Source of the DNA: Reyranella sp.
GTDB taxonomy: Bacteria; Pseudomonadota; Alphaproteobacteria; Reyranellales; Reyranellaceae
DNA length: 64,000 nt
Direction: 5' to 3'
Assembly: GCF_004297265.1 (NCBI RefSeq)
Contig: NZ_SCUT01000045.1
Span: 62,001-126,000, forward strand
The notes under the pieces are model-generated. The model had not been told where the DNA came from. It did not search any database and saw only the letters and a list, made by a program, of their open reading frames with translations. Positions 34,141-43,892 of this stretch are shown in pieces (within the stretch, counting starts at the first letter, position 1; each line of letters opens with the position of its first letter). The translations under genes were made by a program, and so were the position numbers.

Positions 34141-34920
34141 GTGTTGGTCGTCGAGGGTTTGGTAAAGCGTTTCGGCGGGTTCACGGCCGTAAACAACGTA
34201 TCGTTCAAGGTCGATCAGGGCGAGATTCTCGGCCTGATCGGCCCCAACGGCTCGGGCAAGAGCACGATCTTCAATATGCTGTCGGGAACGTTCGCGCCGA
34301 CTTCCGGGTCGATCCGGTTCGACGGCCGGGAAATCGCGGGCCTGCCGTCGCATCGCATCATCAACAGCGGCGTCGGGCGAACCTTCCAGATTCCGCGGCC
34401 CTTTCGCCGCCTGAGCATCTTCGAGAACGTGGTGCTGGCCGGCTATTACGGGCAGGGCCGCCACAGCCTGATACGGGCGGAGGAGGCGGCCGAGCGCGCA
34501 CTCGCCATGGTCGGCCTGCCGACCGATCGCGGTGCCAACGTCGACGGGCTGGGGGCGGCAGGCCTCAAGAAACTGGAACTGGCCAAGGCGATCGCGACGG
34601 GGCCGAAGCTGCTGCTGGCCGACGAGAGCCTCGGCGGCCTCGACGAGACCGAGATGGACCAGGCCGCCGACATGCTGCGCAAGATCCGCAGCGAACTCGG
34701 CATCACCATCATCTGGGTCGAGCACATCATGGGCGTGCTGATGAAGGTCGTGGACCGCGTCATGGTGCTCGACCACGGCGAAAAGATCTCCGAGGGCCTG
34801 CCGAGCGCGGTGTCGCACGATCCCCGTGTGATCGAGGTCTATCTCGGTACCGATGCCCACGCCACGCAGGCCACCGCCGCCGCCGCCGCCGCGGCGGGCG
34901 GCAGCCCGGCCACCCGCTGA
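34141..34920 (+). CDS. livG: Branched-chain amino acid-type ABC transporter ATPase, LivG-like
   Basis: 259-residue ATPase beginning at GTG 34141. It shows Walker A GPNGSGKST, the LivG-type NSGVGRTFQIPRPF Q-loop region, a degenerate signature region (VDGLGAAGLKKLELAKAIA instead of a clear LSGGQ) and Walker B LLLADESLGGLDETE. The weak signature is unusual; the LSGGQ Ser-Gly-Gly is replaced by GAAGL. The C-terminus is an Ala-rich tail (seven Ala in a row) that looks like low-complexity extension. Followed after 15 bases by the LivF-like gene. Confidence 0.88.
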   Translation: MLVVEGLVKRFGGFTAVNNVSFKVDQGEILGLIGPNGSGKSTIFNMLSGTFAPTSGSIRFDGREIAGLPSHRIINSGVGRTFQIPRPFRRLSIFENVVLAGYYGQGRHSLIRAEEAAERALAMVGLPTDRGANVDGLGAAGLKKLELAKAIATGPKLLLADESLGGLDETEMDQAADMLRKIRSELGITIIWVEHIMGVLMKVVDRVMVLDHGEKISEGLPSAVSHDPRVIEVYLGTDAHATQATAAAAAAAGGSPATR

Positions 34921-34935
34921 CGGGGGGGGCGCACA

Positions 34936-35640
<705 letters not shown>

Positions 35641-35648
35641 GTGAAACG

Positions 35649-36521
35649 ATGATGGAAATTTTCGACATCTACCTGCTCGAGGCGCTGGTCAACGGCATCC
35701 TGCTGGGCGGCGTGCTGGCGCTGCTCGCGCTCGGCCTCAACCTGATCTTCGGCGTCATCGACGTGACGTGGATCTGCTACGCCGAGCTGGTGATGATCGG
35801 CATGTACGGCATGTACTACCTGTTTTCGGTGTACGGCCTGCCCTACTGGGTCGCCGCGCCGATCTGCATCCTGCTGGTCGCGGCCCTGGGTGCCGCCCTG
35901 CACTTCCTGGTGATCTCGCCGCTCTTGGGCGCGCCGCCGATCAACCAGCTGCTGGCTACAGGCGGTGTCCTGTTCGTGCTGCAGAGCTTCGCCACGGTGG
36001 CCTTCGGCATCGACTTCCGCAATCTCGGCATCCGTCTGCCGGTGCTGGCGCTGGGCGAGATGCATTTCAGCTACGCCCGCCTGCTGGCCTTCATCGCCGC
36101 GCTGATCGGCATGGTCGCGGTCTATCTCTTCATGACGCGCACCTACACCGGCACAGCCATCCGCGCCATTGCCCAGGACCGCCAGATCATGGCGCTGATG
36201 GGCGTCGACACGAAGAAGATCTACCTCGTCACGTCGGCGCTCGGCGGCGGACTGGCCGGGCTCGCGGCCTGCCTGCTGGTACTGCAGTACGACGTCCATC
36301 CCTTCGTCGGGCTGTCGTTCGGCCCGATCACCTTCCTGATCTGCGTACTGGGCGGATTGGGCAACTTCGTGGGCGGCTTCGTGGCGGCCTTCCTGTTCGC
36401 CGAGATCATCTCGCTCGGCGGCCTCTTCTCCGACCTCGAATGGGGTTACGTGCTGGCCTTCGCCTTCTTCATCGTCATGATGTTCATCCGGCCCGCGGGC
36501 CTCCTGGCGAAGCGCTCATGA
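35649..36521 (+). CDS. livH: Branched-chain amino acid-type ABC transporter permease, LivH-like
   Basis: 290-residue membrane protein with about eight hydrophobic helices. The typical LivH opening (LLEALVNGILLGGVLALLALGLNLIFGV) and the coupling segment AIAQDRQIMALMGVD are visible, as is the conserved LGGLGNFVGGFVAA near the C-terminus. The start at 35649 (ATGATG) follows GTGAAACG. Its stop overlaps the LivM-like gene by four bases. Confidence 0.9.
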   Translation: MMEIFDIYLLEALVNGILLGGVLALLALGLNLIFGVIDVTWICYAELVMIGMYGMYYLFSVYGLPYWVAAPICILLVAALGAALHFLVISPLLGAPPINQLLATGGVLFVLQSFATVAFGIDFRNLGIRLPVLALGEMHFSYARLLAFIAALIGMVAVYLFMTRTYTGTAIRAIAQDRQIMALMGVDTKKIYLVTSALGGGLAGLAACLLVLQYDVHPFVGLSFGPITFLICVLGGLGNFVGGFVAAFLFAEIISLGGLFSDLEWGYVLAFAFFIVMMFIRPAGLLAKRS

Positions 36522-37486
36522 ACAAGCAGCTCGCCTGGGGCATCGGCCTGGCCGCGCTGGTCGCGCTGCCCTTCGTCTACCGCGACCCCTACCATCTGCA
36601 CATACTGGTGCTGATCCTCATCTGGTCCTTCGCCTACACGTCGTGGTCGATGATGGGGCGCTTCGGACTTGTGTCGCTGGGCCATGGCGGCTTCATGGGC
36701 GTCGGCGCCTACGTGACGGCGCTGCTGTGGAACCATCTCGGGATCTCGCCCTGGATCGGCATTCCGGCGGCCATGCTCTGCGCCGGGGCGCTGGCGCTGG
36801 TTGTGGCCTATCCCTGCTTCCGCTTCCGCATCACCGGCCACTATTTTGCGCTGGTGACGCTCGCGCTGTCGGGCATCGTCCTGCAGATCATCATCGCGAC
36901 CCGCGACTATACCGGCGGCTCGCTCGGCTACACGCCCGAGCGCACCAAGGGCAGCCATCTCCTGGCCCTGCAATTCGACGACAAGGTCGTCTGGTACCTG
37001 ATTGCGCTCGGCGTGTGGGCCGGCGGCCTGGCGGTCTGGTACTGGATCGACCGCAGCATGAGCCGCTACGCGATGGAAGCGATCTCCGAGGATGAGGACG
37101 CGGCGGCGGCGGCGGGCGTCAACGTGACGGCCGAGAAGCTGCGCATCACCGTGATCAGCGCCGTCATGACGGCGATGGCGGGAGCCCTGTACGGCCAGTA
37201 CCAGATGTTCATTTCGCCCGATACGGTGAGCGGCATAGCGGTCTCCCTGCAGATGGTGTTCGCGGCCGTGGTGGGCGGCATCTACGTGGCCCTCGGGCCC
37301 ACCGTGGGCGCCATCATCACCATCCTGCTGGCCGAGGTCCTGCGCATCGGCTTCGGGACCAAGGCCGTCGGCTGGGACAATCTGGTCTACGGCGTCCTGC
37401 TGGTCCTGTTCATCATCTTCCTCCCCAAGGGCATCCTGGGAAGCCTGCTCGCCCGGCTGAAGTCGTCCGGCAAGCCTCAGCCCTGA
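36518..37486 (+). CDS. livM: Branched-chain amino acid-type ABC transporter permease, LivM-like
   Basis: 322-residue membrane protein; about nine hydrophobic helices. LivM signatures LVSLGHGGFMGVGAYVTA and AISEDEDAAAAAGVNV (coupling loop), plus FAAVVGGIYVALGPTVGA, are visible. The ATG at 36518 overlaps the LivH-like stop. It completes the importer. Its last 10 bases overlap the convergent cyclase gene. Confidence 0.9.
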   Translation: MNKQLAWGIGLAALVALPFVYRDPYHLHILVLILIWSFAYTSWSMMGRFGLVSLGHGGFMGVGAYVTALLWNHLGISPWIGIPAAMLCAGALALVVAYPCFRFRITGHYFALVTLALSGIVLQIIIATRDYTGGSLGYTPERTKGSHLLALQFDDKVVWYLIALGVWAGGLAVWYWIDRSMSRYAMEAISEDEDAAAAAGVNVTAEKLRITVISAVMTAMAGALYGQYQMFISPDTVSGIAVSLQMVFAAVVGGIYVALGPTVGAIITILLAEVLRIGFGTKAVGWDNLVYGVLLVLFIIFLPKGILGSLLARLKSSGKPQP

Positions 37487-38529
37487 TCCCGGTCGGCGCG
37501 CAGCGATAGCGCGGCGATCTCCAGCGGCGCGTCGCGGCCGCGGATCGTGAGTGTCGGCAGCGGCTCGACCTGCAGATCATGCGGAAGGTGGGACTGCTCC
37601 AGCAATTCGGCAGAGACGAGCACGTCGCGACCGAGAGTCTTGGACGATTCGAGCAGTCGCGCCGCCACGTTCAGCGTGTCTCCGACATAGGCGATCTCTC
37701 TGCGCACGTCGCCGATTTCGCCGGCGACGATCTCTCCGCAATGCAGTGCCGCGCGAAACTCGGGGACGGCACCGAATCGGTCGCGGTAGCGCGCAGCGTT
37801 GCGGGCGATGTTCCGGCGGGCGAGGAACGCGCAGCCGAGGCAGTCGCCTCCACTGAGCGCGAGACCCTCCGGCCAAGTCAGGATCACCTCGTCTCCCACG
37901 TATTTGTGGATTTCCGCATCGCACTCCAGCGCGGCGTCGGCGATGTCACGGAAGAAGGCATTGAGCAACTCGTGGAACTGGATCGCGCCAAGCTTCTCCG
38001 CGAGCCCGGTCGAATCCTTCATGTCGATCAGCAGAAACGCTCTTTGCTCGCTTCGGGGCCGGGCATAGCGCCCGAGCAGCAGGTTCTTCAGGGTGCCGAA
38101 ACCCAGCAGGCGGCCCGTCTCGATGATGAGGTTGCCGACCACCGACATGCCGACGGAGAAGAGAACGGAATTCCGGAAGATCGGATCGAAGATGACGAAC
38201 TGCCGGGTTCCGATCGACATCAGCAGGCGCGAAAGGACCAGGCCGACGAGGATGACGACGCAATAGAACACGACCTTGACGAGGAAGTAGCTGGCGAGAG
38301 GCAGCCGGCGCATCCAGACAAGCGAATTGATGCGCGCGCGCCGCACTTCGAAGAAGGCGACCGGCGTGGCGATCAGCAGGGACGTGAGGATGCCCTGCAC
38401 GGCGCCCCACAGTGGCGCCTGGTCGGCCGGAGCCACCGCGTAGCCGAAATAGCCGCTGATCACGGCGCTGGTCAGGCAGATCCAGAGGATGATCCGCCAT
38501 TCGCGCCGGTTGCGCCTCGACATCGTCAT
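37477..38529 (-). CDS. Membrane-anchored class III adenylate/guanylate cyclase
   Basis: 350-residue protein. Four hydrophobic helices (about residues 12-31, 43-60, 79-104 and 118-135) precede a class III cyclase domain (about 160-345). Both metal Asp residues (D169 in LLIDMKDSTG, D213 in KYVGDEV), the adenine-selecting lysine (K209), and the transition-state Asn and Arg (N287, R291 in GDTLNVAARL) are present. An active cAMP-forming cyclase is therefore predicted. The ATG at 38529 overlaps the stop of the upstream dehydratase gene (ATGA), so it is co-expressed with an amino-acid enzyme. The membrane part is not a family I recognise with certainty. Confidence 0.87.
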   Translation of the reverse strand: MTMSRRNRREWRIILWICLTSAVISGYFGYAVAPADQAPLWGAVQGILTSLLIATPVAFFEVRRARINSLVWMRRLPLASYFLVKVVFYCVVILVGLVLSRLLMSIGTRQFVIFDPIFRNSVLFSVGMSVVGNLIIETGRLLGFGTLKNLLLGRYARPRSEQRAFLLIDMKDSTGLAEKLGAIQFHELLNAFFRDIADAALECDAEIHKYVGDEVILTWPEGLALSGGDCLGCAFLARRNIARNAARYRDRFGAVPEFRAALHCGEIVAGEIGDVRREIAYVGDTLNVAARLLESSKTLGRDVLVSAELLEQSHLPHDLQVEPLPTLTIRGRDAPLEIAALSLRADRDQG

Positions 38530-39536
38530 GCGAGGCCGTTGCCCGACCGGTCCAGCGCCCGCTTGAACGTGGCGTGATCGACATTGCCGCCCGAGCAGAC
38601 GACGGCCACGGTGCGTCCCTGCACGGGCAGTTTGCCGGTGAGGGCAGCGGCCAGCGCCACGGCGCCCCCCGGTTCGACCACCAGCTTGAACTCGCGGAAG
38701 GCCAGTTCCATCGCGTCAAGCACTTCTTCGTCCGTGACGACCAGGCCCGGCCCCAACACCTGCTGCGCCAGCGGGAAGGTGACGTCGCCCGGCGTCGGCG
38801 CCAGAAGCGCATCGCAGATCGAGCCGGAGAGCTTCTCGTTCTTCTGCTTGGTACCCGACGCGAGGGAGCGGGCGAGATCGTCGAAGCCGGCGGGCTCGCC
38901 GGCATGCACCGTGGTCGTCGGATTGATGCCCTTGACACCCAGCGCCACGCCGGTCGCCAGGCCGCCGCCGGAGCAGGGCGCGGCGACCGCATCGAGGGTC
39001 ACGCCCAGAGCCTTCGCCTGCTCGGCGATCTCGAGGCCGGCGGTGCCCTGGCCGGTCAGGATCCAGGGATGATCGTAGGGCGGCACGATGGTGGCTCCGG
39101 TCCTGGCGGCGATGCCCTGGCCGATCTCCTCGCGGCTGTCCTTCACGCGGTCGTAGAGCACGACCTCCGCACCGCTGGCCCGCGTGTTGGCGACCTTGAG
39201 TGCCGGCGCATCGGCCGGCATCACGATGGTGGCCTTGGTGCCGAGCAGGCGGGCCGCCTCGGCCAGGCCCTGCGCATGATTGCCCGATGACCAGCCGACC
39301 ACGCCCTTGGCGCGGTCGGCCGCGGCCATCGAGGCAAGGAAATTGTAGGCGCCGCGCAGCTTGAACGAGCCGGTACGTTGCAGGCACTCGGCCTTCAGGA
39401 ACAGGCGGCCACCGAGCTGCCGATTGACCCTCTCGTTCTCGAGCAGCGGTGTGCGGATCGTTACGCCCTCCAGGCGGCGGGCAGCGGCCTGGACGTCCGC
39501 GAATGTGGGAGTAGCAAAAGTCGGAAGCGAACTCAT
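38526..39536 (-). CDS. Threonine/serine dehydratase family PLP enzyme
   Basis: 336-residue fold-type II PLP enzyme. The Schiff-base lysine is K59 in TGSFKLRGAYN. The substrate loop WSSGNHAQG and the phosphate-binding CSGGGLATG are clear. It lacks the C-terminal regulatory domain of biosynthetic IlvA, like catabolic TdcB or serine racemase/3-hydroxyaspartate dehydratase. The product is a 2-oxoacid plus ammonia. The ATG at 39536 overlaps the HAD gene stop by four bases. Which hydroxyamino acid it uses cannot be read here. Confidence 0.9.
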   Translation of the reverse strand: MSSLPTFATPTFADVQAAARRLEGVTIRTPLLENERVNRQLGGRLFLKAECLQRTGSFKLRGAYNFLASMAAADRAKGVVGWSSGNHAQGLAEAARLLGTKATIVMPADAPALKVANTRASGAEVVLYDRVKDSREEIGQGIAARTGATIVPPYDHPWILTGQGTAGLEIAEQAKALGVTLDAVAAPCSGGGLATGVALGVKGINPTTTVHAGEPAGFDDLARSLASGTKQKNEKLSGSICDALLAPTPGDVTFPLAQQVLGPGLVVTDEEVLDAMELAFREFKLVVEPGGAVALAAALTGKLPVQGRTVAVVCSGGNVDHATFKRALDRSGNGLA

Positions 39537-40222
39537 CGTGGAACACCAATCAGGTCGGGTAGGTCGGAAAGATCGCGGATTCTGGCCGAGAGTGTGCCGG
39601 GGAGGTTGTCGTCCGGCGCGCCGGTGCGGTTCACCCAGACCGTGCGGAAGCCGAACTGCGCGGCACCGTGCGCGTCCCAGCAGTTCGACGAGAGGAAACA
39701 CACCTTGTCGGGCGTCACGCCGCATCGCGCCTCGACCAGGCGATAGACGCGTGGATCGGGCTTGAAGACGCCCGCTTCGTCGACGCTCAGCACCGCCTCG
39801 AAATGGTTGGCGAGACCCGATGCCGTCACCATCGGATCGAGCATGCCGGGATTGCCATTGGACAGGATGGCGGTCCGCATGCCGGCGCGCGACAGGCAGG
39901 CCAGCATGCCCGGTGCCTCGGGAAACGGATCGAGGGCCATGTAGGCGCCCATCAGTCGCTCTCGCGCGGCGGGATCGGCGATGCGATGGGCCGCCAGACA
40001 ATGGTCGAGGGCTTCACCCGTCACCTGCCAGAACGGCGCGTAGGCGCCCATGGCGTTGCGCAGCCACGTATACTGGATCTGCTTGGTACGCCACAGCTCG
40101 GACAGGGCATCCGCCGCGGGTCCGAGCGTCCGGCGATGGCGCGCTACCGCCGAATTGAAGTCGAACAGCGTACCGTAGGCGTCGAAGACGCACATCTCGA
40201 CGCCTGGCAGGATGACGGCCAT
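39533..40222 (-). CDS. (S)-2-haloacid dehalogenase type II (HAD superfamily)
   Basis: 229-residue HAD hydrolase. The nucleophile is D14 in FDAYGTLFD. The family-specific KQIQYTWLR segment, SNGNPGM (motif II Ser/Asn), the motif III region (KPDPRVY) and FLSSNCWD match L-2-haloacid dehalogenases, including the Ser-Asn-Asn/Trp-Asp pocket. It would convert (S)-2-haloacids to (R)-2-hydroxyacids. It is first gene of a three-gene minus-strand operon with the dehydratase and cyclase, all joined by 4-base overlaps. Confidence 0.88.
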   Translation of the reverse strand: MAVILPGVEMCVFDAYGTLFDFNSAVARHRRTLGPAADALSELWRTKQIQYTWLRNAMGAYAPFWQVTGEALDHCLAAHRIADPAARERLMGAYMALDPFPEAPGMLACLSRAGMRTAILSNGNPGMLDPMVTASGLANHFEAVLSVDEAGVFKPDPRVYRLVEARCGVTPDKVCFLSSNCWDAHGAAQFGFRTVWVNRTGAPDDNLPGTLSARIRDLSDLPDLIGVPR

Positions 40223-40262
40223 TCAATTGCTCCGCAGCGGCCCAGACCGTAGGCTAACAAGC

Positions 40263-40577
40263 ATGTTCATCGCCATCGTTCAAATCCCCATGTCGAAGCG
40301 TCCACGGGACGCTGCCGTCGAAGCTGCCACCAAATCGGCGCCGACCTATACCGCGCTCGGCGCGAAGGGCCTCCTGAAGAAATATTATCTCAACGGCGAG
40401 GCGGGCGGCGGCGGCGTCTATCTCTGGGCCTCGGAGGCGGCGGCTCGAGCCTGGTACACGCCGGAGTGGGAAGCGCGCATGGAAGCAGCCTTCGGCGCCC
40501 GGCCGGTCGTCACCTACTATGACAATCACGTCGTGGTGGACAACGAAGCGGGCCAGGTCCGCGTCGACAATTCTTGA
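40263..40577 (+). CDS. YdhR-like small monooxygenase-fold protein
   Basis: 104-residue protein with the ferredoxin-like dimeric alpha-beta pattern of the YdhR/antibiotic-biosynthesis monooxygenase group (FIAIVQIPM start, GLLKKYYLNGEAGGGGVYLW core, then AWYTPEW). The ATG at 40263 begins 40 bases from the divergent HAD gene. Members are often annotated as putative mono-oxygenases without a known reaction. It is followed by the aldo/keto reductase after 49 bases. Confidence 0.75.
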   Translation: MFIAIVQIPMSKRPRDAAVEAATKSAPTYTALGAKGLLKKYYLNGEAGGGGVYLWASEAAARAWYTPEWEARMEAAFGARPVVTYYDNHVVVDNEAGQVRVDNS

Positions 40578-40626
40578 GGACGCAGCCGAGGGTGCGCGCT
40601 CCGATTACATGACGGGAAGGAAAACA

Positions 40627-41592
40627 ATGCAGAAGCGCAAGCTTGGCCGGACCGGCCTCGAGGTTTCGGTGCTGGGCTACGGAGCCGGCGCCGTCGGCGG
40701 ATTGTTCACGAGGGGCGCCGCGCAGGACCAGGAACGCGCCGTCGCGCGTGCGATCGAGGCTGGCATCAACTACTTCGACACGGCCGCCCGCTATGGCGAC
40801 GGCGAGTCGGAGCGCAATCTCGGCCGCGTCCTGAAGGCGCTGAAGGCCGACGTCGTGGTCGGCACCAAGTTCCGCCTGACCGCCGCAGACCGCGCCGACG
40901 TGGCGGGCCTCGTCATCCGGTCGACCGAGGAGAGCCTGAAGCGGATGGGCCGGGATCATGTCGATCTGCTGCAGCTCCACAATCCGCTGGCAGCCACGGA
41001 CGGCGGGGACAATCTGGATGTCGAGATCGCCCTGAACGAGGTGGTGCCGGCGCTCGAGAAGCTGCGGAAGGAGGGTAAGACCCGTTTCATCGGCTTCAGC
41101 GGCGTGGGCGAGCCCGCCGCGCTGCTGAAGGCCGTCGATTCAAAGCTCTTCGACACGGTGCAGGTCGTCTACAACGCCCTGAACCCCAGTGCCGGCGGGC
41201 CGATGCCCAAGGGCGTCCCCGGCCTCGACTATGGCCGCCTGCTCGACCGGGCGCAGGCCGCCGGCATGGGCACGATCGTCATCCGCGCATTGGCGGGCGG
41301 AGCCCTCGCCGGCACGACCGACCGCCATCCGCTGGCCCAACAACAGGTCCCGCCGATCGGCTCGGCCCCGGACTTCGCGGGCGACGTCGAGCGCGCCAAG
41401 CAACTGGAGCCCCTGGTTGAGGAAGCAGGTGCCGCCAGCCTCACCGAACTGGGCGAGCGCTTCGTGATCTCGCATCCGAACGTCTCGACGATGCTGGTCG
41501 GCTACTCGACGCTGCAGCACCTCGAGGAAGCAATCTCCGCGGTGAACAAGGGCCCGCTGCCGGCGGCGGCCGTGCAGCGGATCGGCGGCTAG
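40627..41592 (+). CDS. Aldo/keto reductase
   Basis: 321-residue NADP(H)-dependent TIM-barrel oxidoreductase. LGRTGLEVSVLGYG is the typical opening, the catalytic Asp-Tyr lie in YFDTAARYGDGESE, the Lys in VVGTKF, and the His in VDLLQLHNP. The ATG at 40627 follows GGAAGGA by five bases; an in-frame ATG at 40609 is weaker. It belongs to the open-chain sugar/ketone reductase group (AKR class of YghZ/Tas type). Substrate unknown. Confidence 0.9.
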   Translation: MQKRKLGRTGLEVSVLGYGAGAVGGLFTRGAAQDQERAVARAIEAGINYFDTAARYGDGESERNLGRVLKALKADVVVGTKFRLTAADRADVAGLVIRSTEESLKRMGRDHVDLLQLHNPLAATDGGDNLDVEIALNEVVPALEKLRKEGKTRFIGFSGVGEPAALLKAVDSKLFDTVQVVYNALNPSAGGPMPKGVPGLDYGRLLDRAQAAGMGTIVIRALAGGALAGTTDRHPLAQQQVPPIGSAPDFAGDVERAKQLEPLVEEAGAASLTELGERFVISHPNVSTMLVGYSTLQHLEEAISAVNKGPLPAAAVQRIGG

Positions 41593-41618
41593 CACAAGAT
41601 CTGACGGAAGCATCGGCG

Positions 41619-43301
41619 ATGGCGAAGCGTGCGACCCAACCTCGTTTCGACGTCGCAGTCTTGCGCGAACAGGCCGGCCCCAAGGTGTTCGCGCGGGGCG
41701 AGGAATATCAGCGCGACGGCCAGGTCGATCTCCTGTCCGTGGAGCGGGACCGGGTGCTCGCCCGGGTCCTAGGTTCGGAAGACTACCGCACCGTGCTGAC
41801 GGGGCGGGGAAAGAAGATCCGTGGCGAATGCTCGTGCCCGGCCTTCCGCGATTGGGGCTTCTGCAAGCACATGGTGGCGACCGGCCTTGCTGCCAACGAG
41901 GTCGCCGACGACGGCGGGGAGGGCGGACCTTCGGTCCTCGACCGCATCCGCGCTCATCTGAAACAGAAGGGCGTCGATGCCCTGGTCGAGATGGTCGTCG
42001 AGATCGCCGAGCGCGACACGGCTCTCTTCCGAAAGCTCGATATCGCCGCCACAGCCTCTTCCACCCGCGACGTCAAGCGTCTGGAAAAGGAGCTGCGTCG
42101 GGCGATCGATGTCGCTACCCGCACGGGAGGCTCCGTCGGCTACGACGGAGCCCACGACTGGGCCGACAATGTCGATGCCGCTCTCGATGCCGTGTCTCAA
42201 CTTGTCCAGGGACGGCATGCCGCTCTGGCCATGAAGCTCGTCCTGCACACCATCGACCGCATCGAAGATGCGGTCGACGACATCGGCGATTCCGACGGCG
42301 AAGGACATGCTCTGCTGGAGCAGGCCGGCGACATCCATCTCGCCGCGTGTCTGGCGGCGAAGCCCGACCCTGTCATGCTCGCGCGTGATCTCTTCCCGCG
42401 CCAAATCTATGGCCAGTACGATACTTTCTATCGGGCCGTGGTGCGGTACGACGAGGCGTTGGGCGAAGCGGGGCTCGCCGAATATCGACGCCTTGCCGTC
42501 GAAGCCTGGGAAAAGCTGCCGCCGCCGACGCGAAAGCCCGAGAAGAACGAGAACGACGCTTCCGTCCTTATCGACATCCTCGACTTCTTCGCCGAGCGCG
42601 ATGGCGATGTCGAGGCGCGCATCGCGTTGCGATCCCGGAACCTGTCGACGTCATCCGACTATCTGACGTTGGCGAAGTTCTGCCTCGCCGAGGGCCGCAA
42701 GGAAGAGGCGTTGCGGCACGCGGAGGAGGGGCTGTGGATGTTCGAGGACGAGCGGCCGGATGGAAGGCTGGTGCTCTTCGTCGTCGACCTCCTGGCAAAG
42801 GCCGGGCGGAAGGAAGATGCCGCCTCAACTCTGTGGAAAGCCTTCGAAAAGGCTCCAAGCCTGGATCTCTATCGGCAGCTTCGAAAGCTGGGCGGGAAGG
42901 CTGCAGGCGAACGCGCGTTGACATACATGGAGGCGAAGGCAGCGGCCAGCCGACCCATGACCGGGGATATGGCCGTCAGCACGTTCATCCTAATCCTCAT
43001 GGAAGAGAAGATGTACGATGCGGCGTGGACCGCCCTGCGTGGTCACCCTGAGATGGGGCCGTATCTCACGGGGCCGCTGGCCGAGGCGAGTGAGAAGACT
43101 CATCCGCAGGAGGTGCTCGCGGCCCATGCCCGGAATGTCGAATTCCACATCAGCACTGGCGGCCGCACGGGCGCCAAAGAGGCTTGCCGGCTGATCGCCC
43201 GCATGGCGCGATTGCGCGATCCGGCTGCCCAGGCTCAATATATCGCGACGCTCAAGCAGCGTCACAGGCTCAAGCGCAGCTTCATGGAGTTTCTGGGGTG
43301 A
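41619..43301 (+). CDS. SWIM zinc finger protein
   Basis: 560-residue protein. An N-terminal SWIM zinc finger with C71-x-C73-x8-C82-x-H84 (ECSCPAFRDWGFCKH) is followed by a long helical region (about 100-560) that looks like TPR-type or DUF6880 helical repeats. SWIM domains bind DNA or protein partners, and bacterial members often neighbour SWI2/SNF2 helicases. None is near; instead a nucleotidyltransferase-like gene follows after 4 bases, so the two likely act together. Role unknown. Confidence 0.82.
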   Translation: MAKRATQPRFDVAVLREQAGPKVFARGEEYQRDGQVDLLSVERDRVLARVLGSEDYRTVLTGRGKKIRGECSCPAFRDWGFCKHMVATGLAANEVADDGGEGGPSVLDRIRAHLKQKGVDALVEMVVEIAERDTALFRKLDIAATASSTRDVKRLEKELRRAIDVATRTGGSVGYDGAHDWADNVDAALDAVSQLVQGRHAALAMKLVLHTIDRIEDAVDDIGDSDGEGHALLEQAGDIHLAACLAAKPDPVMLARDLFPRQIYGQYDTFYRAVVRYDEALGEAGLAEYRRLAVEAWEKLPPPTRKPEKNENDASVLIDILDFFAERDGDVEARIALRSRNLSTSSDYLTLAKFCLAEGRKEEALRHAEEGLWMFEDERPDGRLVLFVVDLLAKAGRKEDAASTLWKAFEKAPSLDLYRQLRKLGGKAAGERALTYMEAKAAASRPMTGDMAVSTFILILMEEKMYDAAWTALRGHPEMGPYLTGPLAEASEKTHPQEVLAAHARNVEFHISTGGRTGAKEACRLIARMARLRDPAAQAQYIATLKQRHRLKRSFMEFLG

Positions 43302-43305
43302 AGCC

Positions 43306-43890
43306 ATGCGTCGGTCCGAGATAGAGCGACAGAATCAGTATCTAATTCGCCAACAGCGGGAATTCCGCATGGCTGCCGATGTGGTGGCGGACGCATTCGC
43401 CGCGTTTCCGGAGGTGCAGGCCGTGGCCGTCATCGGCTCCGTCGCCAAGCGCCTGTGGAAGGAGGTGCCACGCTTTTCGGAGTACCGCCGCGCGCGCATC
43501 GAAGTCTGGCACGAATGTAGTGATCTCGATCTGGCGGTCTGGCTTCACTCCCAGGACCGCCTGGAGGAGATGCGCCGAGCCCTGGCGCGATCTCTGACCA
43601 CCGCCTTTGAGGCGGGCACGGGAATCAGCACGCCCAGCAACCGTGTCGACGTGTTTCTGTTCGAGCCGGGCAGCGACCGCTATCTCGGCCGGCTCTGCCG
43701 CTACAGTACGTGCCCCAAGGGCAAGCTCGACTGCCTCGTTCCTGGCTGCGGGACGATCCCTTTCAACAAGGTCATCGACGGTTTCAGGCCGTACGCTGAT
43801 ATCGTCGCCTCGGCAGCCGACACCATGCTCTACGAACGCGGCAGAGGACGGCTACGCTCGGCCCTCGATCTGCCGTCCGTGGACGACTGA
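43306..43890 (+). CDS. Nucleotidyltransferase-like protein with C-terminal Cys motif
   Basis: 194-residue protein. AVAVIGSVAKRLW (Gly-Ser) and CSDLDLAVWL (D-x-D) resemble the pol-beta-type nucleotidyltransferase core, but the spacer between GS and DLD is unusually long (about 35 residues). A later FLF...GSDRYLGRLCRYSTC...LDCLVPGCG region holds four Cys that may bind zinc. The gene is coupled to the SWIM gene by a 4-base gap and ends two bases before the convergent thioredoxin gene. Toxin-antitoxin MNT-like or tRNA-modifying roles are possible; not resolved. Confidence 0.72.
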   Translation: MRRSEIERQNQYLIRQQREFRMAADVVADAFAAFPEVQAVAVIGSVAKRLWKEVPRFSEYRRARIEVWHECSDLDLAVWLHSQDRLEEMRRALARSLTTAFEAGTGISTPSNRVDVFLFEPGSDRYLGRLCRYSTCPKGKLDCLVPGCGTIPFNKVIDGFRPYADIVASAADTMLYERGRGRLRSALDLPSVDD

Positions 43891-43892
43891 AC

